From Microbacterium testaceum StLB037 (GTDB lineage: Bacteria; Actinomycetota; Actinomycetes; Actinomycetales; Microbacteriaceae): a stretch of DNA of 64,000 nt. The stretch spans positions 174,376-238,375 of the forward strand of contig NZ_FNJN01000008.1 of the NCBI RefSeq assembly GCF_900104345.1. Reading direction: 5' to 3'. A program made the translations under genes and the position numbers. Position 1 is the first letter of the stretch; every line of letters begins with the position of its first letter. Positions 27,265 through 37,664 of this stretch are shown piece by piece. The notes below the pieces were generated by a model that was not told the origin of the DNA, made no database searches, and saw nothing but the letters and a program-made list of their open reading frames with translations.

Positions 27265-27810
27265 TCAGCTGCGGTACACCTCGAGCACCGTGGGCGCTCC
27301 GTGGGGCGACGAGAGCACCTCGATGGCATCCCCCGCTCGGATCTCTCCGGCGCGACGGACACGCAGGTAGGCGCCGAGGCGCCCCTCGTCCGAGAAGCGC
27401 TTGACCCAGCCGAGCGCTGCCGACCCACCGACCCACCGGGCGAACGTCGCACAGGGCGTTCGGGGCATCGTGACCTCGAGCTCGACGGTGTCGCCGATGC
27501 GCCAGACCTCGCCGATCCGCGCTCCGTTGACGTCGAGTCCCTCGACGCGGAGGTTCTCGCCGAACCATCCCGGGCGCAGCTCCCGATCGAGCTCGCCCTC
27601 CCAGAAGTCGGCGTCGTCCTGGGCGTACGCGTAGACGGCCTTTTCCGGCCCGCCGTGGTGTTTGCGGCTCGCTTGCACGTCGGAGCGGAGGCCGAGCTTG
27701 CCGACGCGGACCTTCCCCTCGAGCGGACGCTTGTCGATCGCCGTCACCCCGATCGACCCGGAATCCGGGCGCAGGCTGTGAACGACGCAGACGGCGACGA
27801 GTCGAGGCAT
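27265..27810 (-). CDS. MOSC domain protein
   Basis: This 181-residue protein is a stand-alone MOSC domain of the YiiM type. It has DVQASRKHHGGPEKAVYAYA at about 44-63, PGWFGENLRVEGLD at about 79-92 and the signature MPRTPCATFARW at about 114-125, whose Cys is the conserved MOSC cysteine. MOSC domains move or bind the molybdenum cofactor sulfur or act in N-hydroxylated base detoxification; which applies here is unknown. The ATG at 27810 has TAGCAT 6 nt upstream (leaderless). Confidence 0.88.
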   Translation of the reverse strand: MPRLVAVCVVHSLRPDSGSIGVTAIDKRPLEGKVRVGKLGLRSDVQASRKHHGGPEKAVYAYAQDDADFWEGELDRELRPGWFGENLRVEGLDVNGARIGEVWRIGDTVELEVTMPRTPCATFARWVGGSAALGWVKRFSDEGRLGAYLRVRRAGEIRAGDAIEVLSSPHGAPTVLEVYRS

Positions 27811-27854
27811 GCGTCGATGCTAGAGCGTGCGGCGGCGGCGCGCGGACGCGGCCC

Positions 27855-28553
27855 TCAGTCGAACTCGCGCCGCATCACGACCGTGTCGCCGTCGAGAGAG
27901 CGGATCTCGACCGCGCCGATGTTCGAGGCCGAGAGGTCGGTCCCCGCGCTCAGTTCGGTGGTCGAGCCCGGGTCGGCGCGCCAGGTCGAGAGCACGCTCG
28001 TCGTCCCCGAGTCGTCGGTGATGGCGAGAGCGTAGGGCCAGCCCCCGGGCGGGGCGTCGAGCACCTGACCGGTGTACTGGCACACGAGGTCGATGCGGGT
28101 CCCCCACGGCGCGGAGGTGAGCTTCACCGAGGCCTCGAGGGGTGCACCGGCGACGTCGTCGAGGGCGTAGACGGTACCCGCCGACTGCTGCATCGCACTG
28201 TTCACGGCGAACACGCTCGGCACCGCGACCGCCACCAGGGCGATGGATGCCGCGAGCGTCCACGCGGTGATGCGCCGCTTCCGGCGACGCCGCGCGACCT
28301 CGACCACGCGTCCGCGCAAAGACGGATCGGGCGAGGCGAGCGGAATGGGGCCCGTCGTCGCGCTGAGCGCTCGGGCGCGTTCGGGCGACAGTCGCGAGAG
28401 GAGTCCCGCGGTCGGAGCCAATTCTGCGACGGAGGCGCGACAGATGGCGCACACCGCCAGGTGCGCTTCGAATTCGGCGCGGTCGGAGGCGCACAGCGCT
28501 CCGAGCACGTAGGCGCCGTCCGACATCGACAGACGTTCGTGATCGTCGTTCAT
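27855..28553 (-). CDS. Anti-sigma factor, RskA-like, zinc-binding
   Basis: This 232-residue single-pass protein has an N-terminal anti-sigma domain with EAHLAVCAIC (the His-x3-Cys-x2-Cys of zinc anti-sigma factors, about 30-39), a membrane helix (AWTLAASIALVAVAVPSVFAV, about 93-113) and an extracytoplasmic RskA-type domain ending in EIRSLDGDTVVMRREFD. It would hold the ECF sigma factor at the membrane until a signal triggers proteolysis. Its ATG overlaps the sigma gene's stop by 4 nt, the usual sigma/anti-sigma coupling. Confidence 0.9.
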   Translation of the reverse strand: MNDDHERLSMSDGAYVLGALCASDRAEFEAHLAVCAICRASVAELAPTAGLLSRLSPERARALSATTGPIPLASPDPSLRGRVVEVARRRRKRRITAWTLAASIALVAVAVPSVFAVNSAMQQSAGTVYALDDVAGAPLEASVKLTSAPWGTRIDLVCQYTGQVLDAPPGGWPYALAITDDSGTTSVLSTWRADPGSTTELSAGTDLSASNIGAVEIRSLDGDTVVMRREFD

Positions 28554-29053
28554 CGGGTCACCCCCCTTTCCTGCAGCGCGAGCCGCAATGCCCGCACCGC
28601 GTAATGCAGTCGCGATTTGACGGTGCCCGTCGGGATGCCGAGCTCGTCTGCCGTCTGTGCGACGCTGCGTCCGCCGTAGTAGGCGCTGACGATGACGGCG
28701 CGGTGATCGGGTGTGAGGGTGGCGAGCGCCTCCTCGACCAGAAGCGCGTCGAACATCGCGTCGGTGTCGTCGTCGCGGACGGTCTCGGGGAGTTCGTCGA
28801 CGGGCTGCTCGTGCCGGCGCCGCGCGCTCCGCGCCTCGTCGATGACGATGTTGCGGGCCACGGTGTACATCCACGAGCGCAGGGAGGCCGGGTCGTCGCT
28901 CATGACGCGTGGCGTACGCCACGCGCGCAGCAGCGTCTCCTGCACGACGTCGTCGGCGCCCGCGTGATCGCCGGTGAGGCTCACGACGTAACGCCAGACG
29001 GGGGTCGCGTGCGCGTCGTACAGCGCGGTCAGTTGCGCGTGGTCGTCTCGCAC
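28550..29053 (-). CDS. ECF sigma factor (SigK/SigL-like)
   Basis: This 167-residue RNA polymerase sigma factor has region 2 (ALYDAHATPVWRYVVSLTG then DVVQETLLRAWRTP, and SWMYTVARNIVIDEARSARR) and region 4 (ALATLTPDHRAVIVSAYYGG then QTADELGIPTGTVKSRLHYA with the helix-turn-helix). The GTG start at 29053 is preceded by GGGAGAGGGG. It is co-expressed with its anti-sigma factor. Pairing with an RskA-type anti-sigma factor resembles the SigK system of mycobacteria, but the signal cannot be inferred. Confidence 0.93.
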   Translation of the reverse strand: MRDDHAQLTALYDAHATPVWRYVVSLTGDHAGADDVVQETLLRAWRTPRVMSDDPASLRSWMYTVARNIVIDEARSARRRHEQPVDELPETVRDDDTDAMFDALLVEEALATLTPDHRAVIVSAYYGGRSVAQTADELGIPTGTVKSRLHYAVRALRLALQERGVTR

Positions 29054-29108
29054 AGCGGCATCCCCTCTCCCTCTTCTTCTAGGAACACGGGATGCCGTGG
29101 GGTTCGGT

Positions 29109-29699
29109 TCAGTTCGAGACGGTGCCCATGACGGCCGTCAGGAACTGCGGGTCACTCGCCATGCCGATGAGCGACAGGACGGCCGCGATGACCGTCGAGA
29201 CCAGCGCGCCGACGATCGGGATCCAGAACGAGATACGCCCGCGCCTCATGGACCGCCAGGTGAACATGGCGGTCAGAAGCCACCCGATCCCGGTGACGGC
29301 CGCGGCCGCCGCACCCCAGAGGTACCCGGCGGTCAGGTTGGTGAACGTCGCGTCGACCTGGAAGACCCGCGCGAAGTTATTCGCGTACTCGGGGAAATTG
29401 AGCAGCTGGATGATCGTGGTGACGACGGAGAACAGCCCGTAGATCAACAGACCGAACGTCACGATCCGGTCGACCTGGCCGCCGCGGGTGGTGGGGGCGG
29501 GCATGGGCCCGGGCTTCGCCGCGGCGCGGGGTTCGGGGGCATGCTCCGGCTGCGGGGCCACGCCCGCCTCGAGGGCCTCGGTCACCTCCGGACGGCGGAT
29601 GCGCGCCCGCTGCTCCTCGGGGGTGGCGTACTCGCCGTACTGCGGGCGGGGACGAGCCTCGTCCGCCGCGGACGGGGTGCGCGGGTCGACGTCGCTCAC
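29109..29699 (-). CDS. Integral membrane protein, DUF6264-like
   Basis: This 196-residue protein has a cytoplasmic Pro/Glu-rich N-terminal third ([20 protein letters not shown], then [15 protein letters not shown]) and three hydrophobic segments: [38 protein letters not shown] and [20 protein letters not shown]. The [12 protein letters not shown] motif recalls DUF6264 proteins of Microbacteriaceae; this is from memory. The GTG start overlaps the ispH stop by 4 nt (GTGA), so it is translated with ispH. Function is unknown. Confidence 0.75.
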   Translation of the reverse strand: MSDVDPRTPSAADEARPRPQYGEYATPEEQRARIRRPEVTEALEAGVAPQPEHAPEPRAAAKPGPMPAPTTRGGQVDRIVTFGLLIYGLFSVVTTIIQLLNFPEYANNFARVFQVDATFTNLTAGYLWGAAAAAVTGIGWLLTAMFTWRSMRRGRISFWIPIVGALVSTVIAAVLSLIGMASDPQFLTAVMGTVSN

Positions 29700-30757
29700 G
29701 CGCGGCCCCGGCCGCCCAGCGCGCGCTCGTCGCGCTTGCCGCTGGCATCCTGTCGCAGCTCCTTGGGGAGCGAGAAGATCAGGTCTTCCTCGGCGGTGCG
29801 CACCTCTTCGACGTCGCGGTAGCCGGCGCCGGCGAGCTCTTCGAGGACCTCGGTCACGAGCACCTCGGGCACCGAGGCGCCGCTGGTGACGCCGACGGTC
29901 TCGACACCCTCGAGCCACTCCTGCTTCACCTCGTCGACGTAGTCGACGCGGTAGGCGGCCTTCGCGCCGTGCTCGAGGGCGACCTCGACCAGGCGCACGC
30001 TGTTGGAGCTGTTCGCCGAACCCACGACGATCACGAGGTCGGCGCCGACGGCGACCTTCTTGATCGCGACCTGGCGGTTCTGGGTGGCGTAGCAGATGTC
30101 GTCGGAGGGCGGATCCTGCAGCTCGGGGAAGCGCTCGCGCAGACGCCGCACGGTCTCCATCGTCTCGTCGACCGAGAGCGTGGTCTGCGAGAGCCACACG
30201 ACCTTCGACGGGTCGCGCACCTCGATGGTGTCGGCGTGGTCGGGAGAGTTCACGACGGTGACGTGTTCGGGGGCTTCTCCGGCGGTGCCCTCGACCTCTT
30301 CGTGGCCCTCGTGGCCGATCAGCAGGATCTCGAAGTCGTCACGGGCGAAGCGCACGGCCTCGCGGTGCACCTTCGTCACGAGGGGGCACGTGGCGTCGAT
30401 GGCCTGCAGACCCCGATCGGATGCTGCGGACACGACGGCCGGCGAGACACCGTGCGCGCTGAAGACGACGTGGGAGCCGGCGGGGACCTCGTCGACCTCT
30501 TCGACGAAGATCGCGCCCTTCTTCTCGAGCTCGGTCACGACGTGGATGTTGTGCACGATCTGCTTGCGCACGTACACGGGGGCGCCGTAGCGCTCCAGGG
30601 CCTTCTCGACGGCGATGACCGCACGGTCGACACCGGCGCAGTAGCCGCGGGGTGCCGCGAGCAACACCTTCTTCTTGCCCTGGACCGGGACGTCCTGAAG
30701 CCGCCCGCGTCGACCCGGGATGCGGGGAACGGGCAGGTGCACGGCAGGTGAGCTCAC
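29696..30757 (-). CDS. ispH: 4-hydroxy-3-methylbut-2-enyl diphosphate reductase IspH
   Basis: This 353-residue [4Fe-4S] enzyme performs the last step of the MEP isoprenoid pathway, giving IPP and DMAPP. The three cluster cysteines are in [25 protein letters not shown] and [11 protein letters not shown]; the catalytic Glu region [13 protein letters not shown] and [10 protein letters not shown] are also present. The GTG at 30757 has TAGAAT 6 nt upstream and no Shine-Dalgarno, so it is leaderless. It is divergent from xseA. A Lys/Arg-rich tail of about 15 residues extends past the domain. Confidence 0.96.
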   Translation of the reverse strand: MSSPAVHLPVPRIPGRRGRLQDVPVQGKKKVLLAAPRGYCAGVDRAVIAVEKALERYGAPVYVRKQIVHNIHVVTELEKKGAIFVEEVDEVPAGSHVVFSAHGVSPAVVSAASDRGLQAIDATCPLVTKVHREAVRFARDDFEILLIGHEGHEEVEGTAGEAPEHVTVVNSPDHADTIEVRDPSKVVWLSQTTLSVDETMETVRRLRERFPELQDPPSDDICYATQNRQVAIKKVAVGADLVIVVGSANSSNSVRLVEVALEHGAKAAYRVDYVDEVKQEWLEGVETVGVTSGASVPEVLVTEVLEELAGAGYRDVEEVRTAEEDLIFSLPKELRQDASGKRDERALGGRGRA

Positions 30758-30896
30758 CCCTCGATTCTACGGGGGCGCCCCTGGACGACGGCCGAACCTC
30801 CCCGGCGCGACCCGGCCGGATAGCATGGGACCTTCCCTCCCGAGAGACGTCCGGCTCTCGCGGCCCCCGCCGACGGCGTGCATCCCAGCGAGTGAC

Positions 30897-32276
30897 ATGA
30901 CCTCTTTCCAGCCCGAGACCGTCGCAGGTCAGGCCCCGCCCGCCGACAGCGTGCACCCCCGCGACTCCTCCACCGATGCCCCCACCTCGGTGTCCCGGCT
31001 GAACGACACGATCCGGGGCTTCATCGAGCGCTGGGGATCGGTCTGGGTCGAAGGTGAGATCACCTCGTTCAACCGCCGCGGCGGCAACGTCTTCGGGCGG
31101 CTGAAGGACCTCGGCACCGAGTCGACGGTGGCCTTCCGCATCTGGTCGAGCACGCTCAACCGGTTGCCCAAAGACCTCAAGGTCGGCGACCACGTCGTCG
31201 CGTGCGTGAAGGCCGACTACTTCCCGCGCACCGGAGACTTCTCGTTCGCGATCTCGGCGATGCGACACGTGGGCTTGGGCGAACAGCTCGAGCGCCTCGA
31301 GCGCCTGCGCCTGCAGCTGCGTTCGGAGGGGTTGTTCGACCCCGTCCGCAAGAAGAAGCTGCCCTTCCTCCCCCACTGCATCGGTCTCATCACGGGCGAG
31401 AACTCGGATGCCGAGAAGGACGTGCACCGCAACGCCGAACTGCGTTGGCCCCGCGTCCGTTTTCGCACACAGCACGCCGCCGTCCAGGGCGACCGGTGCG
31501 TTCCCGAAACGCTCGCGGCCCTGAGGATCCTCGATGCCGACCCCGAGGTCGACGTGATCGTGATCGCACGCGGCGGCGGGGATCCGCAGACGCTCCTCGG
31601 CTTCAGCGACGAGCGCCTGCTGCGTGCGGTGGCCGCGGCATCCACTCCGATCGTCAGCGCGATCGGGCACGAGAACGACCGACCGCTCCTCGACGAGGTC
31701 GCCGACGTGCGCGCCTCGACGCCCACCGACGCCGCCAAGCGCGTGGTCCCCGACGTCAGCGAGCAGCGGGCCCTCGTCTCGCAGTTGCGCGCCCGACTGA
31801 CCGGACGTCTCACCCAGCGCGTCCTCCACGACATCGCGCAGCTCGAACAGATCCGCTCGCGTCCCGCTCTGCGCAACCCGCACTCCCTGCTCACCTCCCG
31901 CGCGCAGGAGCTGTGGATGCTTTCGAACCGGGGGCGCGACATCGTCGATCGCCGCATCGAAGGAGAGCGTCGGCGCACCAGCGAGCTCGGGGCGGGGCTC
32001 CGCGCCCTCTCGCCGCTCGCCACTCTCGCCCGGGGGTACGCCATCGCCCAGCTCCCCGACGGCTCGGTGCTGCGCGACGCCGCCCACGCGCCGGCCGGAA
32101 CCGCCCTGCGGCTCACGGTCGAGCAGGGAACCGTGGCCGCCCGTTCGGACGGCGCCGTGCCCGACACCGTCGCACACGGCGCTTCCTCGGCCGACCTGGC
32201 CGGCTCCGCGGCATCCGTCGATCGTCCGCTCGACGACGAGGCACCCGGCGACGGGGTGTCGGTGGGGCGCGCCTAG
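30897..32276 (+). CDS. xseA: Exodeoxyribonuclease VII large subunit
   Basis: This 459-residue subunit degrades single-stranded DNA in both directions. It has the N-terminal OB fold ([20 protein letters not shown], about 57-76) and the catalytic core with [51 protein letters not shown] and [13 protein letters not shown], all family-typical. A helical region and a variable Ala/Asp-rich tail end the protein. The ATG at 30897 was chosen because homology begins soon after; the frame is open upstream but low in quality. Confidence 0.94.
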   Translation: MTSFQPETVAGQAPPADSVHPRDSSTDAPTSVSRLNDTIRGFIERWGSVWVEGEITSFNRRGGNVFGRLKDLGTESTVAFRIWSSTLNRLPKDLKVGDHVVACVKADYFPRTGDFSFAISAMRHVGLGEQLERLERLRLQLRSEGLFDPVRKKKLPFLPHCIGLITGENSDAEKDVHRNAELRWPRVRFRTQHAAVQGDRCVPETLAALRILDADPEVDVIVIARGGGDPQTLLGFSDERLLRAVAAASTPIVSAIGHENDRPLLDEVADVRASTPTDAAKRVVPDVSEQRALVSQLRARLTGRLTQRVLHDIAQLEQIRSRPALRNPHSLLTSRAQELWMLSNRGRDIVDRRIEGERRRTSELGAGLRALSPLATLARGYAIAQLPDGSVLRDAAHAPAGTALRLTVEQGTVAARSDGAVPDTVAHGASSADLAGSAASVDRPLDDEAPGDGVSVGRA

Positions 32277-32286
32277 AATGGATGCC

Positions 32287-32514
32287 ATGACCGCGACGAC
32301 CCCCGGCCCCGCCGTCGACGTCGCCACTCTGTCGTTCGAACAGGCCCGCGACGAACTCGTGCGCGTGGTCGCCGAACTCGAGCAGGGCGCCCCGACCCTC
32401 GAAGAATCCCTCGCGCTCTGGGAGCGCGGCGAGAAGCTCTACGCCCGCTGCGAGGAGTGGCTGCTCGGGGCCAAGCGCCGCCTCGACGCCGCCCGCGGCG
32501 AGGGAGACGACTGA
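32287..32514 (+). CDS. xseB: Exodeoxyribonuclease VII small subunit
   Basis: This 75-residue helical subunit ([20 protein letters not shown], then [20 protein letters not shown]) partners XseA. Of two in-frame ATGs, 32287 is preferred because TAGAAT (32274-32279) lies exactly 7 nt before it; the xseA stop codon TAG is the first half of that -10 box. An ATG at 32278 would add three residues. The stop shares one base with the next gene's ATG (TGATG), so translation is coupled downstream. Confidence 0.9.
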   Translation: MTATTPGPAVDVATLSFEQARDELVRVVAELEQGAPTLEESLALWERGEKLYARCEEWLLGAKRRLDAARGEGDD

Positions 32515-33146
32515 TGGCTCGCGTCGTCGCGCATCTCGGCCGACCCGAGACCCCTCAAGAAACCGCCGACCGCAAAGCCGAGTCCTCGCGTCGGTACCGC
32601 TCGAGCAAGACGTTCCGCAACCTCATCGCGGCCCTGCTCGTGACGGTCGCGGTCGTCCTGGTCGTCGTGGCGGCCGTCCCCCGCGGCGAGCCCGCCCCCC
32701 GCCCCGAGATCGACGTGCCCGCCCTCGCGGCCGACATGCAGCGCGATCTCGGTCGGCCGGTGCTCTCGCCGTCTCTCGGCGAGGGATGGCGGGTCAACCA
32801 GGCCAGCACCGAGGGCGTCGGCGGCACCGAGGCGTGGACCATGGTCTACGTGCGATCGGGCGAAAGCGGGTTCCTCCGCGTCGCTCAGGGTCTCGACGCC
32901 GACGACGCCTGGGTCGGTCAGGTTCTCGACGGCACGCGCAGCACCGAGACGACCGAGATCGACGGCATCACGTGGAACGTCTACCGCCCCTCGAACCCCT
33001 CGGGTGCGGGCAATGTCGACTACGCCCTCGCCACCCCGGCCGGGCCCGACTACGTGCTCGTCTACGGCGATGCCGCCCCCGAGACCGCGGCCCTCGCGGC
33101 CGCCTCCGTCACATCGCAGATCGAGCAGTTGAGAGAGGTCCCGTGA
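32514..33146 (+). CDS. DUF4245 family membrane protein
   Basis: This 210-residue protein has a cytoplasmic basic N-terminus ([10 protein letters not shown]), one helix ([19 protein letters not shown], about 38-56) and an extracytoplasmic domain with [20 protein letters not shown] and the end [20 protein letters not shown]. This fits DUF4245, whose members lie between xseB and fumC/glpX genes in many actinobacteria. It starts one base into the xseB stop and its own stop overlaps the carbonic anhydrase GTG. Function is unknown. Confidence 0.82.
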   Translation: MARVVAHLGRPETPQETADRKAESSRRYRSSKTFRNLIAALLVTVAVVLVVVAAVPRGEPAPRPEIDVPALAADMQRDLGRPVLSPSLGEGWRVNQASTEGVGGTEAWTMVYVRSGESGFLRVAQGLDADDAWVGQVLDGTRSTETTEIDGITWNVYRPSNPSGAGNVDYALATPAGPDYVLVYGDAAPETAALAAASVTSQIEQLREVP

Positions 33147-33829
33147 GCGAGCGCATGAGCCCCCGTCAGGTCTGGCAGCAGATGGTGGAGGGCAACGAGC
33201 GTTTCGTCTCCGGCGCACCCGCGCACCCGCGTCAAGACGTGGAACGTCGCACCGAGCTCGCGAGCTCGCAGCACCCGACGGCGGCGCTCTTCGGATGCTC
33301 CGACTCGCGCCTCGCCGCCGAGATCATCTTCGACGAGGGCCTCGGCGATCTGTTCGTCGTCCGCAACGCCGGCCAGGTCATCTCGGACTCGGTCATCGGC
33401 AGCCTCGAGTACGCCGTGGGCGTGCTGGAGGTCCCCCTCATCGTGGTGCTCGCGCACGACGCCTGCGGAGCGGTCGGCGCAGCGATCGAGAGCACGGGCG
33501 TCGACGCCCCGACCCTCCCCGCGTACATCTGGCGCCAGATCGCCCCCATCGTGCCCGCCGTCCGCCGCGTTCAGCGCGCCTCGGCCGTGGACGGCCAGCT
33601 GCCCGACGTCGTCGACCCCGAGCTCGTGGGCCGCGAACATCTGCGCCACACCGTGGGCGAGCTGCTGCGCGCCTCCGAGCTGATCAGCGAGGCCGTGGCC
33701 GAGGGCCGCGTCGCCGTGGTCGGCGCGAACTACCGCCTCGACGAGGGCGAGGCCTTCCCCGTCGTCATCGTGGGCGATGTCGACGACCCGCGCGTCGACG
33801 ACCCCCGCGTCGAAGACGCCCGCATCTGA
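33143..33829 (+). CDS. Beta-class carbonic anhydrase
   Basis: This 228-residue zinc enzyme hydrates CO2. Zinc ligands and the Asp/Arg dyad are in GCSDSR (about 49-54) and the second ligand pair is in AHDACGA (about 103-109). [20 protein letters not shown] and [12 protein letters not shown] are family-typical. The GTG at 33143 overlaps the DUF4245 stop; GAGAGAGG lies about 5 nt upstream. An ATG four codons later is possible. The last 15 residues are a VDDPR-type tandem repeat not belonging to the enzyme fold. Confidence 0.93.
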   Translation: MSERMSPRQVWQQMVEGNERFVSGAPAHPRQDVERRTELASSQHPTAALFGCSDSRLAAEIIFDEGLGDLFVVRNAGQVISDSVIGSLEYAVGVLEVPLIVVLAHDACGAVGAAIESTGVDAPTLPAYIWRQIAPIVPAVRRVQRASAVDGQLPDVVDPELVGREHLRHTVGELLRASELISEAVAEGRVAVVGANYRLDEGEAFPVVIVGDVDDPRVDDPRVEDARI

Positions 33830-33861
33830 CAACCGAACGAACGACCTGGAGGAACGACGAC

Positions 33862-35256
33862 GTGACCGACATCGAGTACCGCATCGAACACGACACCATG
33901 GGTGAGGTGCGGGTCCCCAAGGACGCCCTCTACGCCGCGCAGACGCAGCGCGCCGTCGAGAACTTCCCCATCTCGGGCTCGGGCCTCGAGTCGACGCAGA
34001 TCGCGGCGCTCGCGCGCATCAAGAAGGCCGCCGCCCTCGCCAACAAAGAGCTCGGCACCCTCGACGGGGGCATCGCGGATGCCATCGCCCAGGCCGCCGA
34101 CGAGGTCGTCACGGGCGCGCACGATGCGCACTTCCCGGTCGACACCTACCAGACCGGCAGCGGCACCTCGTCGAACATGAACATGAACGAGGTGCTCGCG
34201 ACCCTCGCGACCCGCATCCTCGGCGACACGGTTCACCCCAACGACCACGTCAACGCGTCGCAGTCCTCAAACGACGTCTTCCCCACCTCGGTGCACATCG
34301 CGGTCACCCAGGCCCTCATCACCGACCTCATCCCGGCGCTCCAGCACCTCGCGACGGCGCTCGAGACCAAGGCCGACGCCTGGAAGGGCATCGTGAAGTC
34401 GGGCCGCACCCACCTCATGGACGCCACCCCCGTCACCCTCGGTCAGGAGTTCGGCGGCTACGCGCGCCAGATGCGCCTCGGCATCGAGCGCGTCGAGGCC
34501 GTCCTCCCCCGCGTCGGCGAGGTGCCCCTCGGCGGCACGGCCGTCGGCACCGGCATCAACACCCCCCTCGGCTTCCCGCAGAAGGTCATCGAGCTGCTCG
34601 CGGCCGAGACCCAGCTGCCCATCACCGAGGCGAAGGACCACTTCGAGGCGCAGGCCAACCGCGACGGCCTCGTCGAGGCATCCGGAGCCCTCCGCACCAT
34701 CGCGGTCTCGCTCACCAAGATCAACAACGACATCCGCTGGATGGGATCGGGCCCCAACACCGGCCTCGGCGAGCTGCACATCCCCGACCTGCAGCCCGGC
34801 TCCTCGATCATGCCCGGCAAGGTCAATCCGGTCGTGCCCGAGGCCACGCTCATGGTGTGCGCCCGCGTGATCGGCAACGACGCCACCGTCGCCTGGGCCG
34901 GCGCCTCGGGCTCGTTCGAGCTCAACGTCGCGATCCCCGTGATGGGCACCGCTCTGCTGGAGTCGATCCGCCTGCTCTCCAACGCGATGCGGGTGCTGGC
35001 CGACAAGACCGTCGACGGCCTCGAGGCCAACGTCGCGCGCGCCGAGGCGTTCGCCGGCATGTCGCCCTCGATCGTCACGCCGCTCAACAAGGTCATCGGT
35101 TACGAGGCCGCGGCCAAGATCGCGAAGCACTCCGTCGCCAAGGGCATCACGGTGCGCGAGGCGGTCATCGACCTCGGCTACGTCGAACGCGGAGAGATCA
35201 CCGAAGAGGTGCTCGATGCCAAGCTCGACCTGCTGTCGATGACCCACCCGGGCTGA
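33862..35256 (+). CDS. fumC: Class II fumarate hydratase
   Basis: This 464-residue TCA-cycle enzyme interconverts fumarate and malate. It has [52 protein letters not shown] with the catalytic-region His, and the superfamily signature [11 protein letters not shown] at about 313-323. GGAGGA precedes the GTG at 33862 by about 8 nt. It follows the carbonic anhydrase by 32 nt and may share its transcript. The protein is complete and of normal length. Confidence 0.97.
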   Translation: MTDIEYRIEHDTMGEVRVPKDALYAAQTQRAVENFPISGSGLESTQIAALARIKKAAALANKELGTLDGGIADAIAQAADEVVTGAHDAHFPVDTYQTGSGTSSNMNMNEVLATLATRILGDTVHPNDHVNASQSSNDVFPTSVHIAVTQALITDLIPALQHLATALETKADAWKGIVKSGRTHLMDATPVTLGQEFGGYARQMRLGIERVEAVLPRVGEVPLGGTAVGTGINTPLGFPQKVIELLAAETQLPITEAKDHFEAQANRDGLVEASGALRTIAVSLTKINNDIRWMGSGPNTGLGELHIPDLQPGSSIMPGKVNPVVPEATLMVCARVIGNDATVAWAGASGSFELNVAIPVMGTALLESIRLLSNAMRVLADKTVDGLEANVARAEAFAGMSPSIVTPLNKVIGYEAAAKIAKHSVAKGITVREAVIDLGYVERGEITEEVLDAKLDLLSMTHPG

Positions 35257-35305
35257 TCGACCGCACCCGCACATCCACGACGCCGAGGCGCGCCATAATC
35301 AGAGG

Positions 35306-36721
35306 ATGAGCCGCACGCCGAGACCCGTCTCGACGCGCGTGCGTTTCCTCGGCGCGATCCTCGGCGTCGTGCTGCTCGGGATGATCATCGCGGGCGGCGT
35401 CACGTTCCTCGTGCAGAGCGAACGTGTCGTGGCCAATGCCGAGCGCCAGCTCGACGGTTTCGATTCGACGCTGTCGACGAGCAGCCAGGATGCCGCCGCC
35501 CTCGTCGCCGCGACCATCCCCGGCCGCACCGATGGCACGGTGGCGCTCGACGGCACCCGCGTGCTCGCGACGACGCCGGCCCCGCCGGGACTCTCCGTCG
35601 GCGACGACGCGGGGCTCGTGGCATCCCTCGCCGATCAGATCAGCCTCGGCAACGACCGGGGCCGCCTCGACAGCGATCACGGCCCCGTCCTGTACGCGGC
35701 CGTCGAGACGCGCGGCGGAGTCGTCGTGCAGGTCATCTCGATCGATCAGCGCATGGAGCTCGTCACGCTCTCGACCGTCACCTACGGGATCTCGGCGCTC
35801 GTGGTGCTGCTGCTCGTCGGGGTGGCGGGCTGGTTCGTGACGGGGCGCCTGTTCTCGCCGCTCCGTCGTCTGCGCGACACCACCGACGCCATCACGATCG
35901 ACGACCTGGGCACGCGCCTGCGCGCGCACGGGAACGACGAGATCTCCGACCTCACCACCTCGGTGAACTCGATGCTCGATCGCCTGGCGATGTCGGTCGA
36001 CGCGCAGCGGCAGTTGCTCGACGACGTCCGGCACGAGTTGAAGACCCCCATCACAATCGTCCGCGGCCACCTCGAGATGATGAATCCCGCCGACCCCCAC
36101 GACGTCACCGAGACGCGTGAGCTCGGCATCGCCGAACTCGACCGGCTCTCGCGACTGGTCGACGACATCGACACCCTGGCCGACGTCGAGAGCGGGGCGC
36201 TCGAGGCCGCGGTCATCGACGTCGGGGCGCTGACCGACCGCGTCGCCGAACTCGCCGGCGCCATCCCCGGCCACACGTGGACGATCGACCAGCGGGCTCG
36301 CGTCCGTATCCACGGCGACGCGGACCGCCTCGTGCAGGCGTGGCTCCAGCTGGCCGACAACGCCGCGAAGTACACCCCCGAGGGCACCTCGATCGAGATC
36401 GGCAGCACGGCCGACGACACGACGGCGCACCTCTGGGTGCGCGACCACGGCCCCGGCATCCCGCCCGCCGCGCGTCATCGCGTCTTCCGCCGCTTCGACC
36501 GGCTCTCGACCGGGCGCGGAGTGGACGGATCGGGGCTGGGACTGTCGATCGTGGATGCCATCGCCAAGGCGCACGACGGACACTGCACCGTCGGCGACAC
36601 CCCCGGCGGTGGCGCGACCGTGGCCCTGCACATCCCCGTGACCGGGGCCCAGTCCCCCGCGGAGCTCCCGACGCCCGTGCGCGCCGGTGACGTCGTCATG
36701 CAGAGAGAGGCCACCGGATGA
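35306..36721 (+). CDS. Two-component sensor histidine kinase
   Basis: This 471-residue membrane sensor has two helices (about 12-34 and 155-178) flanking a ~120-residue extracytoplasmic domain, a HAMP region (RLRDTTDAITIDDLGTRL), the phospho-acceptor box DDVRHELKTPITIV with its His at about 247, and the ATPase boxes QLADNAAKYTPEG, RDHGPGIPP and GSGLGLSIVDAIA. CATAAT lies 6 nt before the ATG at 35306, so it is probably leaderless, though AGAGG also overlaps there. The stop overlaps the regulator gene by 4 nt; the kinase-first order is less common. Confidence 0.94.
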   Translation: MSRTPRPVSTRVRFLGAILGVVLLGMIIAGGVTFLVQSERVVANAERQLDGFDSTLSTSSQDAAALVAATIPGRTDGTVALDGTRVLATTPAPPGLSVGDDAGLVASLADQISLGNDRGRLDSDHGPVLYAAVETRGGVVVQVISIDQRMELVTLSTVTYGISALVVLLLVGVAGWFVTGRLFSPLRRLRDTTDAITIDDLGTRLRAHGNDEISDLTTSVNSMLDRLAMSVDAQRQLLDDVRHELKTPITIVRGHLEMMNPADPHDVTETRELGIAELDRLSRLVDDIDTLADVESGALEAAVIDVGALTDRVAELAGAIPGHTWTIDQRARVRIHGDADRLVQAWLQLADNAAKYTPEGTSIEIGSTADDTTAHLWVRDHGPGIPPAARHRVFRRFDRLSTGRGVDGSGLGLSIVDAIAKAHDGHCTVGDTPGGGATVALHIPVTGAQSPAELPTPVRAGDVVMQREATG

Positions 36722-37374
36722 CTCGCATCCTCATCGCGGAAGACGAGGAACGCATCTCGGCGTTCGTCGCGAAGGGACTGGAGTCCGCGGGCTATCAGAC
36801 CCTCATCGTCGCCGACGGGGCGGAGGCCCTCGACACCGCACTGTCGGGCGACGTCGACCTCGTCCTGCTCGACGTCGGGCTGCCGACGCTCGACGGTTTC
36901 GAGGTGCTGCGGAGCATTCGCGGCCAGGGGTCGCAGATCCCGGTCATCATGCTCACCGCCCGCACGAGTACGAGAGACACCGTCGACGGGCTCGACGCCG
37001 GGGCCAACGACTACGTCGCCAAGCCCTTCAAGTTCGACGAGCTTCTCGCCCGTGTGCGGTCACGCATGCGCGAACCGATGACCGTGGGGCCGATGACGGT
37101 CTCGCACGGAGACGTCTCGCTCGATGTCCTCGCGCGGCGGGCGACGGTCGGCAGTCGCGAGATCGACCTGAGCGCGCGCGAGTTCTCGCTGGCCGAGGAG
37201 TTCATCCGCCACGCGGGTCAGGTCCTCAGCCGCGAGCAGCTGCTCAGCCGCGTGTGGGGGATGGACTTCGACCCGTCGTCCAACGTGGTCGATGTCTACG
37301 TGCGATATCTGCGGGCCAAGATCGGCCAATCCCATATCGTCACCGTGCGCGGCGCGGGCTATCGCTGGGAATGA
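36718..37374 (+). CDS. OmpR/PhoB-type response regulator
   Basis: This 218-residue regulator has a receiver domain with acidic EDEE near the N-terminus, the phospho-acceptor Asp in LVLLDVGLP (about 53), Thr in MLTART and Lys in VAKPFKFDELL. A winged-helix DNA-binding domain follows, with DLSAREFSLAEEFIRH, LSREQLLSRVWGMDFD and VRYLRAKIG. Its ATG overlaps the kinase stop. A terminator follows directly. Target genes are not evident from this window. Confidence 0.95.
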   Translation: MTRILIAEDEERISAFVAKGLESAGYQTLIVADGAEALDTALSGDVDLVLLDVGLPTLDGFEVLRSIRGQGSQIPVIMLTARTSTRDTVDGLDAGANDYVAKPFKFDELLARVRSRMREPMTVGPMTVSHGDVSLDVLARRATVGSREIDLSAREFSLAEEFIRHAGQVLSREQLLSRVWGMDFDPSSNVVDVYVRYLRAKIGQSHIVTVRGAGYRWE

Positions 37375-37388
37375 CGCAGAAAACCCGA

Positions 37389-37420
37389 AAACCCCCGGCG
37401 GGGGAACCGGGGGTTTGGGG
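37389..37420 (+). terminator. Terminator after the two-component operon
   Basis: AAACCCCCGG (37389-37398) pairs with CCGGGGGTTT (37407-37416) over an 8-nt loop, 14 nt after the regulator stop. Confidence 0.8.
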
Positions 37421-37664
37421 AGACGCCCACGGTGGTCTTCCGACTCACCCGAAGAGCGGTGACCTGCACGTGACGTTCTCGTGTTTTTCCTGGGGGAACC
37501 GCCGAGGCGGGTGACGAGGTTTCCCTCGTCGATGGCTCTACTCTGACGGGCCATTGTGAGAACCCGGCGAGCCGCGAATGAGAACCCTCTCATCTTCCGT
37601 CGCGGCCTCGTCCGGCGCCGGTCACCCCGGTCGAGGCGCGCCTCAGCCACTCCGGCACAGACGA
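37421..37664. other. Gene-free spacer between two terminators
   Basis: Together with the flanking terminators this makes the longest clear gene-free stretch (37375-37710). I see no coding frame with protein-like sequence. It contains a 7-bp hairpin with a TTTC loop (GACGAGG 37513-37519 with CCTCGTC 37524-37530) and a TTTTT run at about 37484. A small RNA is conceivable but unsupported. Confidence 0.4.
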
